DNA from: a virus
Strand: one strand, 5' to 3'
IMG/VR virus record: IMGVR_UViG_3300012954_000079
Location: 1-23,988 of that record
DNA: 23,988 bases
The notes under the pieces were generated by a model. That model searched no databases, was not told where the DNA came from, and saw only the letters and a list, made by a program, of their open reading frames with translations. Positions 1 to 13,500 of this stretch are shown here, piece by piece. Position 1 is the first letter of the stretch. Each line of letters begins with the position of its first letter. The translations under genes and the position numbers were made by a program.

Positions 1-1560
1 AACAACACTGAGGGTGGTGCAATCATCCCTAGAGGTTCTTCTCTCGTAGGTTATGACCTAAGAAGAACTGTTGTTCGTCCTATGTACGTTCCTGATCCTG
101 CTGTAACGGAACGTGAAATTCCTCGCTCTGCAATCTTTAACGTAACTGGTGGTTGTTATTTCTGGCAGTTCACTATTAAAGATGGACAAACGACTACTGA
201 ATCTCCTCTATATGATGTTGCAGATGGTACTGGTAAGGTTTACTATGATCCAAATGACTTTACCAAACTTGCAGCACCTAACTATTCTCACCATAAACTA
301 ACTGTATTTGAATATGCAGATACTGAAGAACTAGGTATCTTCTATAGAAAGATTGCTAAAGCATTCTCTGCATACCAACCTACAATTGATGATCCAGGTG
401 AATTTGATTTCAGAGTCCAAGAGAACAGAATTGTTGGTCCTCTATCTGACTCTAGAGTTATTGAGTCTTTGACTCTAAGTGATGCTACGACTGATCCTAG
501 TATCCCTGCTTCTACTGCTGAGATTGAAGTAACAACTAAAGTTGATCATGGCTACTTCCAAGGTCAGTTTGTTGCTATTGCAAACACTGAGATTGATGAT
601 GTATTAGAAGGTATCTTCCAGATCAAATCTATTGATCAAAATGATGCTCGTAAGTTTACATATGAAGTACCATTTGTTGTAAGTGCAATTGGTAGTAATA
701 TTGTATCTGGACAGACTGTAAGTGTTGACACTACTCCTGCTCTAGGGCAAAATGCACAAACTCTAGCAGAGGTTGACTCTGTTGAGTCTGCATCACCTTA
801 TGTGTTTAACGTGTCTATTCGTTCTACATGGGGTATTTGTGGTATCTGGGCAAATGGTCTTAAGGCAACAGGCTTTAAGTCAATGGTTATTGCTCAGTAC
901 ACGGGTGTATCGTTGCAGAAGGATGATAGAGCGTTTATTCGTTATGATGAATATACTAACACATGGAACCAAGCATCACTTGTAGACGCATTTGCTACTG
1001 TTCCTTATCACACCAAGGGTGATAGTTATTGGAAGGATGAGTGGAGAAACTTCCACGTTCGTGCATCTGAAGACGCATTTATCCAGAACGTTTCTATCTT
1101 CGCTGTTGGTTTCGCTGATCACTTCCTAATGGAAAGTGGTGGTGACATGTCCATCACAAACTCAAACTCCAACTTTGGTAACACATCTCTACATGCTATT
1201 GGTTTCAAAGGTTTTGCCTTTAACCAAGATAAGGGTGGTTACATTACTGATATTATTCCACCAAAGCAGGTACAAGATAACGCTGCAAGCACTAAGAAGA
1301 TCAATTATTATACAATTGATATTCAAGGAACTCTACAGACTTCGCAGAATTATACCAAGTTATTCCTTGGTAGTGACGAGATTAACAGTCCTCTAACACG
1401 TCCAGCTGCTACCATCACTGGTTATAGAATTGGTGCTAAGTCTGATGATAAACTATATGTCAAACTGGATCCAGCAGCTGGTACTGATGAATTCTTCAAT
1501 GCATCCCTAGAACCAACTGGTTTCGTTAAGTATGTTGCTAAGGGATCGGTTCTCAATCCT
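1..1560 (+). other. Beta-helix-like N-terminal region of the giant protein (visible part)
   Basis: The visible residues 1 to about 520 contain short hydrophobic strands separated by Gly/Asn turns. Examples are GAIIPRGSSLVGYDLRRTVV at the left edge and, around bases 1081-1215, NVSIFAVGFADHF followed by ESGGDMSITNSNSNFG. Stacked G-x-x-I/V and N-S-N ladders of this type are typical of right-handed beta-helix (pectate-lyase-like) phage fibre and tailspike proteins. A small HGYFQGQFV segment near base 548 resembles the beta modules further on. The fold assignment is from pattern only. No depolymerase active-site residues can be argued, so an enzymatic role is not claimed. Confidence 0.45.
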
Positions 1561-4500
1561 TCTGGTGGTGTTGTTAACAGTGTCTATGCTGATGCTGCTA
1601 ACCTCATTGAATCTAATCGCCGCATGATTCAGGAGGAAGTCTTCGGATATATCCTAGAGAAGTACCCTAGACTTCAAAATATTCCTTATGTTAACCCTGG
1701 TCTAAATCCTGCAGGTAACAGATACTTTGATGCTCGTAACCTAATTGCTGCCAACCGTCAAGAGATTGTTGACACAGCATTTGATGACATGATTAGAACC
1801 TTTGGTTCTACTGTCATTCAAGGTATTGGTGATGGTAAGTGTAAGCGTGACATCGGTCTAATTGTTGATGCTGTTGCAGAAGACCTTAAGGATGGTGGTA
1901 ACTCAAATGTTATCGCTGCAACCAGAACATACTTTGATGGTGATGGTAACCCACTAACTAACGGTCTAGTTGGTGAAGAAACATATGCAACCTATGCATT
2001 CCGCAGAGCTCGTGATCTTTGCAAGCAAGCGATTGCTAACCTACTGACTGTTAAGGCAGACTTGTATGATCCTGATCCTAACAGCAACCTTGCTCCTTAT
2101 GGTATCAACGTCGGTAAGACAGGTTCTCAAGCAGAACTAGATGGTGATACAACTAACGGTGTAACGATTGACCTTGCACTTAAGGCAGATCCAGCATCTC
2201 GTTATAAAGATGCACGTAACAGAATTGTCGCCAATAGAGAGTTCATCCTAGACGCTGCACTTGCTGAAGTAAGTGTATATCACCCTGACTTCTATATTCC
2301 TGGCGACTCACAAACTAATGCACAATCAAGACTTGCTGATGCATTCCGTCTGATCAGAAGAAACTCTTCTGAAATTAGAGATAAGGCACTTGCATCTATT
2401 GCTGTCTCTCATCCTGATTTCTATATTGATGGAGACAATCAAACTGATGGTGGTTCTAGATATGCTGATGCATATCGTTTGATTGCACAGAACAGAGATC
2501 AAATTGTTGATACTGCATTAGCAGAAATTACAGTAGGACATCCTGATTTCTTTATCCCTGGCGATCAACAGACAGACGCTCGCTCTAGATATGCTGATGG
2601 TTATCGTTTGATCCAACAGAATAAGACTGATATTATTGATGTTGCATATGCAGCGATGCTCGCATTGTATCCAAACTATGATGGTAACAATGGTAATACC
2701 TTTGGTACTAAGTGTAAGCGTGACATGGGCATCTTCGTTGATGCTGTATCTCTTGACTTATTTGTTGGTGGTAACAAGTATTCCCGTAAGTTTGTATCTG
2801 AATACTTTGATGGCAATGGTAACTGGATTTCTGGTGGTCTACAGGGCGAAGAGACTGCATCTGTTGAGGCATTCAACCAAGCAAGAGATCAGATGAAACT
2901 AGCAGTTGCTAACCAACTTGCTATTCAAGATCTTACAGTTACTGAGGGTCCTGCACAATATGGTGGTGGTGGTGGTAACATCTCTAGAACTAATTCTGGT
3001 GCATGTGATGATGTACAGTCTGCTATTGTAACTCTTACTGATATTATTACAACTCAGATTGCTGCTGGTAATCTTAATGCACTTCCTGCTGAGACACCTT
3101 ATGAAGCTGGTCCTGGTGAAAGCAAGTGCCGTAGAGACATTGGTATCTTTGTTGACTCCCTAGCACTTGACTTGTTCATGCAGGGTAATGTTTACACTTA
3201 TAGATTTGCTGCTGAATATTTTGAGAATGCAACTACACCTATCGCTAATGGTGTTGTAGGTGAGGAAGCTCCAACGATCACTACGCTGAACAAAGCAGCA
3301 GAGATGATCAAAAAAGCAATCACCAATCAACTTTATGAGAAAGATCTAACGATCACTGCTGATAATGCACCTGGATCTGCATATGGTCAGGTATCTAAGG
3401 ATTACACACCACACGGTGCATCTTATGATCCAGCAACTGGTCTTATGATTCTTAGCATTGCCAATCATGGTTTGAGCATTGGCGATCGTGTCAAGATTGC
3501 TGACAACTCACTCACATTTACTTGTACATCAGATGGTAACGTTTCTAACAATACCTATCCACGTACATCTGACCCTGCATCTGGACAGTATCTAGAGATC
3601 ACTTCATCTTCAACAGATACTATCACAGTTAATGTTGGTGCTTCTCCTGCTGGTCAACAATATGCACATACATTTGTAAGTGCTGCAACTGATGCTGTTA
3701 ACTTTGCTGGTAATACTGCTAACCAATTGTTTGATGCTCAGCAATTCCTCTGCTCTGATGTACAATCTGCTGTTGATACTCTTACTGGTGTTGCCACAAC
3801 AATTATCGCTGCTGGTAACCTCAGTTCTATGCCAACTGAAGTTAACTATGGTACAGGAATGGGTCCTGGCGAAGTTAAATGTGCTCGTGACCTTGGTTAC
3901 TTCATTGATGCTATCTCTGTTGACATGTTCTGTGAAGGTAATAAGCACACAAGAACATATACAGAACAATACTTTACTAATGCTACCACACCTCTAAGCA
4001 ATGGTCTTGTGGGTGAGGAGGCAGAAAGTGTAACTGCATATAATACTGCTATCAATGTAATGAAGCAGGCGATCACTAACCAGTTATACTATAAGGATCT
4101 TACTGTAACTCCTGGTGATGCATCATACAATGATGGCAATGGAACTATTCCTAACAATAGCACTGCTGCATGTGCAGATGTTCAAGCAGCACTTGATAAC
4201 CTAGGAACTATCGTTACTGATGCAATCATTGCTGGTAATATCACTGGTGGTATCTGGAACCAACCTGCTAACGAAGGTACATTCATCACTGGAGAAGCTA
4301 AGTGTCGTAGAGACCTTGGTATTGTTGTTGACGCTGTTGCACAAGACCTTTGGTTTGGTGGTAACGAGTTTACTATCGCTGCAACTAAGGAATACTTTAA
4401 CAATAACCAGTTGATCGCTAACGGTGTTGACGCTGAAGTTGGACCTTCTATCACTGCATTCAAGCGTGCTGAAGATCTAATGCAGCGTGCATTGAACAAC

Positions 4501-7500
4501 GTTTATTATGATCGTGACCTTAACATTACACTAGATCAAATTGGTGATCCTCCAATTGTTGGAGATATTGAGTGTGATGCACACGATATGGTTCTAGACA
4601 ATGTAGACTTCATCGCTGAAGAAGCATATCTCCGTATGCTTGCTGCATATCCTTCTTACACACCACAGGCAGACAATACTGCACAGGATTGTAAGGATGA
4701 TGTTGTTAGCGTCCTTAAAGAAGTTATGTGGGACGTTAAGTTTGGTGGTAACTACAAGACTTATGATGCTGCTAAAATCTATGTCACTAACTATGACTAC
4801 AGAGACGGTACTACTGTAGAAACATTCATTGATGCTGAGCGTGATGAAGCTGCTAAGGTAATGACCGAGGCGAAGAACATCGCGATGCAGGTTATCAAAA
4901 ACGAGACTGTATCTGTAACTTCAGGTAATACTCTAACCCAGAAGATTGACACAACTATTGTTGATGACTGGGACTATGATGAACTACTACCTAAGTGTGG
5001 TTCTGCTGTAAATGCTGTTGATACTTTGATGGGTATCATCATCCAAGCAATTGGTAATGATGGTGGTGTAGGTAATCTTGATGGTGTAGTTAGAACTACT
5101 TTTGACGGTCCTGATCCTGCATGGAACACTCCACTTAACATTCTCAGCACAACTGCTACATCTATCACGATTAACACTGGTGCATCTGCATCTGGAGATC
5201 AATATCCACATACTTTTGTTGCTGCTGTCGCAGGAGCTGTTGTATCTGGTGGTAACTATCTACACACATTTGTAAATGCTTCTCCTGGTGCTGTTAGTGT
5301 TCTTGGTGGTTCACAATTAACACCAACAAATGCTACTTATGATGCTACTACTGGTCTAATGGTGTTGTATTTCGGTACTGCACATGGTGTAACAGTTAGT
5401 GATCAGGTATCTCTAGCAGATAACTCCTTTACCTTCTCATGTGATATGGGAAGAACTGCATCTACTAAAACATATCCACGTCCTGGTAGTGATCCTTTTG
5501 CTGGTCAGAACATTCAAGTTGCTGCTGTAACTGACTATAGCATTAGTCTTAATGTTGGCACATCTCCTCTAGTAGAGTGGAATGTTAGTAACGCAGTATA
5601 TGATCCTGCAACTGGAACTACTGCTCTAACTATTGGTGCTCACAATCTAGAGGTAGGAACAAGCATTAAACTTAAGGAAGAGTCACTCATCTTTAAGTGT
5701 ACTAAAGATCAGAATGTAACTACTCACGCATATCCTAGAGCTTCTGGTAAGTATCAACCAACTGCATATGCAGATGGTAACTGTTCTGATGTTCTTGCAA
5801 CTGTCAACGCATTGGTTGACATCGTATGTAACTCTCTAAATGATGGTGATCTAGACAATCTACCACCTCTAAACAATGGTGAGTGGGATTGTGCAAACGT
5901 TCGTGGATCTATTGAGACACTATTTGATATCCTACAGGATGCAATTGTTGGTGGCACACTTGCTGGACTACCTCCTCTTAACACAGGTGACTTTACTGTC
6001 AACAACGAAGCATCCAAGTGTTTCCGTGACGTTACTTACATCGTTGATGCTATTGTTAATGACCTCAGACTTGGTGGTAACATCAATAGCATCCAAGCAG
6101 GTGAAGCATACTACGTTGGTAACAACCTAGAGTACATTGATGGTGAGAAGACTGAAACTCTAGATGCATGGGATTACGTCGGTCAAATGGCAACTGCTGC
6201 CATGAGAAACTTTGACGTTCTAGGATTTGATTGTTCTACCACTGCTGGTAGTGCAATTGTTGACGTTAATGATACTCGTGGCATCATTATTGGTATGAGT
6301 GTTGTTGAATATGATAACTCTAGAGGTCAAACAGATCCTGCTAACCCAGCATTTGTCAACGGACTTCTACAGGATAATGCAACTCCAATCTATACCAACA
6401 TTCCTGAAGGAACATATGTCAAGAGAATCGTAAGTAATACACAGATTGAACTTGGTGTTAATGGTTCTAGATTGAATGAGGGTAACATTGTTAATGCTCT
6501 ACAAACTAGCAGCACAACTGACCTCTACTTTGTATACTCTAAGGGTATTTGGGCAGACACACTACCAGATACTGTAATTGTTGGTCCTGAGGCAGATGGT
6601 CCTGAAGTCATTCAAGATACTCTAACTTCTCCATCTTACAGAGAGTGTTCTGGTACTGCTGATGCTATTGAAACTCTAGTTGGTAACATCACCACTATTA
6701 TTAACAGTGGTCTTGGCACAGTTGTAAGACAAGAGCAGACAGTTAACACTGCATTACTGGCATCTAGAGCTACTGTATTCACAATTGACACAGGTGGTAA
6801 CCCATCTGACCCACACAAGTTTGAAACTGGAACTCCAGTCAGACTTGTACCACGTCCTCGCTTTGATGTTGTAACTGGTAAGTATGTTGATGTTGATAAG
6901 CGTCTTGTTAGACTACCTAACGGATTTGAGACTAACAGAACATATTATGTTATTGCTCCTGGTAGAGTAACACAACCAGAGAACTACGGTGCTACTACAT
7001 TCTTTGATGGCAGTGATCAAACTAGATTAATGCTTGCAACTTCCAAAGAAAATGCTGCAGCAGGTATCTATATCTACGCATCTGAGACAGATAGCATTGA
7101 CTCTGATGTTGAAATTGATATGTACCAATTCATCCTAGATGAAAAGTACGATCTACACAACTATAAGGGATCTTTGAGTACCTCAGTTGTTGCTGGTATT
7201 GAAACTGATGTTTCTCATATCTTTGACAGACCATCTGCATCTCTATCTTCTAATGAAGCTCAGAAAGTATTCATTAGAGCAATTGAAGGTGGACAGTTAC
7301 CACTAGTTGGTAGTCAGTTTGCTGGTAACTCTAATGTTGCTGTCACTGATGTTAATGATGCTAATGTTGGTAGAATTAATCCTAAGGTTGAATTCTTTGT
7401 AAGATATCAGAATAGTAAGACATTTACTATTCACGAGACTTATGCAAATTCAATCAGTGGAGCTGATCCAATTGTATTTGCATCTGGACAAGCAGGACTA

Positions 7501-10500
7501 ATCTTTGATGTGTTCGCGAACAAGCGTCGTGTTCCGATGAAGTTTGATCCTGGTTTCACTGATGCTACAACTGACACAGGTAAGTGGTTTATTCAGTGTA
7601 AGGATGAAGTTACTGGACAACCTGATAGTGTCAAGAAGGATAATATCTTCTGGAGAATTAATGAGTCTGATTACTCAGATAGACAGAGATCCACTGATAT
7701 GTGGTATCAACGTCTAGAAGATAATCGTGATAAGGATGACAGAACATACAAGATTCGTATGGTCATTCCTAAGTATCTTGAGAACGCAAGAGATCCTATC
7801 AGTGGTTTCGTTCTTAAGACTAGAACTGACGATACTCGTAAGTTAGTACCACAGAAAGTTCTATTAAAACCAGTTGTTGGTACAGTATATGGTGCTCGTT
7901 TTGAGAACCCAGTACAAGCTGGTGAATTCATTGGTTTCACCTCTGCAGATTTCTCTGCAAATAACCTCAACCTTGAAGCACAATATGATCCATACAAGAA
8001 AGATCAAACTGGTGCAGGTATTGAGTACAGATCATTTGCAAGATTCTCTTCTGGTGTTCAGGCAACCATCCAGTCTGGTCGTTATGTAGAAGATAATCTA
8101 GATGCTTCTATCAAGTATCTTGAATTAACTGTTAATGATCATACTATTGACTCTAGGAATTTCCCTGGATTGAGAAATGAGATCCTAACAACAGTTAAGA
8201 TCACTGCTCCTCAAGGTGGAATTTTCAGTGTAAGTAAGACTGAAAACCTAGCAAATTCTGCAAATGCAGTAAGTTTTGCTGGTAATTCTTCTGGTCTTGC
8301 TAACATTCATGCTTACTTCACAGTTGGTGGTGATCACTATCTAATCATCAAGAATATCCGTGGTGGTAAACTTGAGTACAGTGAGTATGCTAACACAAGA
8401 TTCACTCAAGGCACTGTTTTTGCTGACATGCTTGAGGATCAAGATATGGGTAAATCCCTACCTCTGAAGACTCAAATCGCAAAAAATAATCCTGAGTTTT
8501 TCTACAAGCAAAACGGCGCTAACGTTTATACTATCACCCCTGGTGATACTATTCAAGATGACGCTGGTGTTGAATACTATGTTGATAGTGTTGAGGATGC
8601 AGGCGTCATTGAAGACACCTTCTATATCTTTGGATATGAAACACTACAGCGTAGAATTGCTGGTCAGCAAGATGGTATCTACTACATTACTGCTCTCCGT
8701 GGTAATATCTCACCATTCCCAACTGGTGCTGGTGTAACTAACAACTTTAAGAAGTTTAAGTTCTCTCAACCAGTCAGCAAACTATATCCTCTAAACTTTA
8801 GAAATGATCCTCTTTGGTTTAAGAATTCTGGTACAACTCAGGCAGAAAAAGATTACTATGCTGGATTGATTGATCCACCATCTACATCCTCTGCTGCTGA
8901 TAACTACATCCATGGTTTGGTTTCTGTTAACGACTTTAAGAACTCTGTAACCAGAGAACTTATGGAAGATCTAACAAATCAACCAGCATTTATCATGAAC
9001 AACTACAGTGGTTCAAATGCTATCCAGGCACAAGATGGTAATGCTACTTCTGGTTCTGAAGATCGTCGTATTCCTATCGCTGGTAACAGCACAGTTCTAG
9101 CTGATCAGCGTTACTACATTGAACTTAGAAGACCATCTATTGCTCGTGCAGGTAACCATACGTTTGAATACCTTGGATTCGGTCCTGGTAACTACTCTAC
9201 AGGTCTCCCAGCGCGTCAGGAAGTTGTCTTAACACCTGATGAGGACTTCTACGCACAAAGTAAGAAACAAGACGGTGGTATCGTCTTCTACACTGGTATT
9301 AACTCTCAGGGTGACCTCTACATCGGTAACAGAAGAATCAACGCTATTACTGGTGAAGAAACGTTTATTGATAGAGCAACACTAGCAGATGATGGAGACG
9401 AGGATGATACAATTGGCGGTCTAGTTACTACTTTTGATACTCCAGTAACCTTCAATCAAAATATCACTGTTGTTGGTGGTGATGGAGAACTTGTTAATAC
9501 GTTTGAATCTCCACTAATCGTTGCTGTTCAGGATGAAGATCTAACACAGTCTCGTGATGCACTCATTATTCGTTCTAATGTATCCTCTGTTGATCCTGTA
9601 ACTCAACTGGAGCAAGATGAGGGTCTAGATAGAACTTCTTTCGCTCCTCCAACCGAGGGTGATATCAGACTAAGCAAGAATAGAATCCGTTCTGCTATCT
9701 TCCAGTTCAATGCTAGAGGAAATGGTCAGAGTTACATGTTCCAGACACATACTGTTGCTGGTATTGCATCTAATATTACTCCTAACCAGACTCCATTAAT
9801 TGCTTCTGGTGGTTCTAGAATCAATGCATCACAATATATCACTTATGGTGGTGTATTACCTGCTCCTGGTGATGTTCTATTCAAAGGAGCTGAAATTGGT
9901 AAGAATGGATCTATTGCATGGGTTCTTGCAAACTACTTCCAAAATCTTGCTAATAATACCATTGATAACATCGTCTTTGACGGATCTAATGTTGTTAAGA
10001 TTGAATTTAGAGACTTTAATAGTGGTGTTGCACTTGCAGTTGGTAATGACATTGGAATTACCTCTGCATCTCAGATTAGAATCAAGAATTTCTACTATGA
10101 TCCTAGACTGAATCTTACTTGGACAGTATATGCTTCCAAACCTGGTGATCCATTCAATCCAACAAATAACTACTGTCACTTCCAAGTTATTGATCAAATT
10201 CCACAGGATACACAACCTTGGGAAACAATTATTGCTGGAACTCCTAGTGGTGCTGATCAACCAACTATTGAATTCTCTAATGCTAATTTCAAGGAAGTTG
10301 GAGTTATTGGTGCTGAAGCACTTAGAACTGAAACCGAGAGTATTGGTGAGTATAAGTTAGGTATCAACACTGTTGCTCGTGCTCCACATAGTGCATACAC
10401 AAATGCATGGGTTGATAACCTTACAACTGATCCTCGTGCAAACCTTGATGTTGTTGGTAATGCATTCATTAGTGGTAGAGTTACAGGTGATTTCTTAGAT

Positions 10501-13500
10501 CATACTAACTTCGCTGATCGCGATAAGACTGCTGTTGATAACGCATTCTTAGTTGGTGGTGATAGTGAGACTCCTAATCTTGAGGCAGTCTTACGTGTTG
10601 CTACTACAAACGGTGGTCGTGTTGGTATTAATGTTGATAACTCTCAACTAGACAGAGCTCTGGTTGTAGATGGCACATCTAGATTTACTGATGATGCTCG
10701 CTTTGAGCATGACATTGAAGTCAATGGTGATGATGGTACAACTGCTGAGATCAGAACTTCTCAGACTACAGGTACTTTCAACCTAATCAATGATTCTACA
10801 TTCACTGGAACATTAAACTTCGTTCAAAATGTAGAGAACATCAATATTGGTAATACTACAACTGAAGACCAGTTCATTAATATTGGTAGAGGATCACTTC
10901 ATAGTAACATTTACTTAGGTGTTACACCTGATACTCCTGCTACAAATATTTCTAAAGTAGAAATTGGTGGTGCATATCTTAACACCAACGAAGATCTATC
11001 TTACACCAAGATTAAGACTAGAAACTTCAGAGTTGATGGTGATATGTGGCTTGGATTCCGTAGAGGAATTGGTGACACTGTATCACTCAAGTCACAGGCA
11101 TCACAGGTTGATTTCTTCTCTAATACTGGCGGTCCTTCTACTCTCAACTTTGCAACTAATGCATCTGAGATTAATATTGCAGGTCAGGGTGGTAAGACAA
11201 CTATTAACAACCAGTTAGAAGTTATTGCTTCTGCTACATTCCAAGGCGACATCACAATGTGTGGTGGAGTTGCATCATTCTCCTTTGATGGTGCTAGAGG
11301 ACAGATGGGTACTGATCCTGTCGGTCATGATGATGGTGTTCTAAGTGATACTCTATTCAATAAGAACATTGACATCCTCAACGTATTAGTTGTAGATCCA
11401 TTTGGAGCGGAAGGATATAACCAAGTTGATACTGCTGGTGCTGGACTTTGGGGTTCTGCTGCTTATCAGCAATCAGTCAACATCGGTGGTGTTGTTGAAC
11501 CAACTGAGCTAGTTGCTCTATCTGGTGATGAGTTCTACTTACCACTTAAGAATCAACCACTCAAATTAAATGGTGATCCATACTTCGCAACTAATGACTA
11601 TATCATTATTGACAGTGCTGTTGTTGGATCTGGTTCTTCTGCAACAGGTCATCCAGAAATTCTACAGATTGTAGAACTAACTAGAATCAATGCTTCTCCT
11701 TATTATATTAAGGTCAAGCGTCGTCCGTTCGGTGCATTTGGTGGTGTCCTAGAAAATCACGCTGATACTACACCTATCTACAAGGTTAACGTACAGTTTG
11801 ATGCAACATGGACTGAGCAAACATTAGATAACACTGGACCTAACGATAATGTATATCTTTCTGAGTTTGGTGGAGCACTCACTAACAATGATTACGTTAT
11901 CATTGATAGAGATGACCAATCCGCTGTTCCAGAATATATCAAGGTTGTTGCACCTCTAGAGGCAAATGAGCAGAAATTTATTATCTCCAGTGATTGTTCT
12001 GCAGGTAGTGCTGGTGATGTATTTGTTGTTAACTCTGTAACAGGAGACACTACCATCTTAGGTAATACTGTTATTAATAACACACTTACACTTAAGGGTG
12101 GTTGTGGAACTGCAAATGCTGTTCAAATTACTGGTGACATTGCATCTAGATCTAGAGTCATTGATGGAGTAAGTGTTACATCATCTAATAAAACATTAGC
12201 AGATATTAAACCAGGTGATTCTGTAAAAATTGTTACTGATAATTGCCCTGTAAAAGTTCTTCAAGATACTGAGGTTGACTTTGTATTTGGTGGTGTTATT
12301 TACCTCAATCAACCATTTGTTGGTGGATCTTCTGCTAGTAGCGTCACTCTAATTATTGAGAGAGACGAACGTCTAACTCTCACTGATGGTGTAGGTAACG
12401 AGACATTTGATGTTAACACATGCTCTGGAACTACTGAAATTGGAACTTACGCTGGTAGATTTGATGTAGGACTAGCTTGGTCTAGTAATAACTCTTACAC
12501 TAATGTTGCTTCAATTGAGAATGTAGTTGATTTAGATGATGTAGTTGCTTATGGTTACTACGTTGATCCTCAAACCATTCAGGAGAATGGTCCTGCTACT
12601 ACTATTAGAGCAGCAACAGCAACTGGTAGCAATCCATCATTGCTACAAATTCCTATTCAGTCTGCTGGTGAAGGATCTGGAAGATTTGCAGTTGGTGATA
12701 TTATTGCTGTTGGTCCTACTGCTTCCTTTACTGGTGCTGGACAACTTGAATTCCTTGTAATTGATGCTGTTATCGCTCCTGATAGTGATATTCCTACTCT
12801 TGTCGCACAACGTGCTCAAGAGGGAACAGTCACAATGAGTCATAATATTGGTGATTCTGTAAGAAGAATTATCAAACATGAAACGTGGTCTCGTGTTAAT
12901 GATGCTGAGATCAGACAAAGACAAGTCAGTGGTTCTCCTACAGATTATCTTTCTGTAATCTTAGAGAGAGGATATATTTCACAGCAAAAACTAGATTATA
13001 AGCAGTGGTTGAGATTTAGCAATAAGTCTAATGATGAAGAGATTCTAACTGTTGTAAATGGTAGACTATATGGCAAAGTTCATGAGTCTGTCATGGATGA
13101 GCAAATTTCTGATGGTGCTAAGTCTTACAGGCAGGGTAGCTTGCATGTCACCAATAACTTTACGATGGGTGGTGGTGACTTTATCATCTATGATTCTGTA
13201 AAACAGACTGAACTATTCAAGTTTACTAACGACGATGGTCATGCTGATCACCAAGGTCTACTAAACTGGGATGCTGGTGTAATTGCAAGAGGTGACTTCT
13301 TCTTATATCCATCATCTTGCCCAGAAAACGTTATTACAACACTGTCTTGTGATCCATCGTTCTCTATTGATAACCTTGGAAATGGCACAATTAAAACTTC
13401 CCTAACTATTACAGGTGAAGCATCTGCTACTCCTGGTCCTGATTCTGTATTTTCTGTACAAAATCTTGGAATTAATGGCGGAAGCACTTTTGATATCAAC

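Larger units (their letters stand above)
1582..6730 (+). repeat. Recurring A/C-B cassette region in the giant protein (about 140-residue unit)
   Basis: Seven B motifs of the form [KD]C.[RD]D...(V/I)D...DL..GGN begin at 1837, 2710, 3124, 3877, 4300, 4687 and 6016. Most continue into A..YF....L..G..GEE and then AI.NQL. Each is preceded at 114-129 bases by one of two short helical motifs. Type A (DA..LI..N...I.D.A) starts at 1720, 2587 and 4573 before a B, with extra copies at 1582, 2200, 2329 and 2458. Type C (C.DV..A..TL..II...I..GNL) has its Cys codon at 3004, 3751, 4171, 4996, 5782, 5890 and 6646. B to the next A or C is usually 273-363 bases. The result is a tandem cassette with one Cys in B and one in C. 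Copies are diverged at DNA level, so the repeat is old. I do not know a named family for it. Confidence 0.8.

Noticed and set aside
82-84. ATG at base 82 as the start of the giant protein
   Set aside because: Twenty-seven in-frame sense codons precede it up to the window edge, and the residues before it (GAIIPRGSSLVGYDL) continue the same beta-rich style, so the gene almost certainly begins further left.
1-1560. Depolymerase or lyase activity in the beta-helix-like region
   Set aside because: No catalytic residue pattern can be argued from the sequence; a beta-helix fold alone is not evidence of an enzyme.
3610-3969. Reverse-strand frame of 119 codons, and similar reverse or shifted frames throughout
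   Set aside because: They overlap the giant gene or the collar genes completely, have compositions expected from mirrored repeat codons, and show no recognisable domain.
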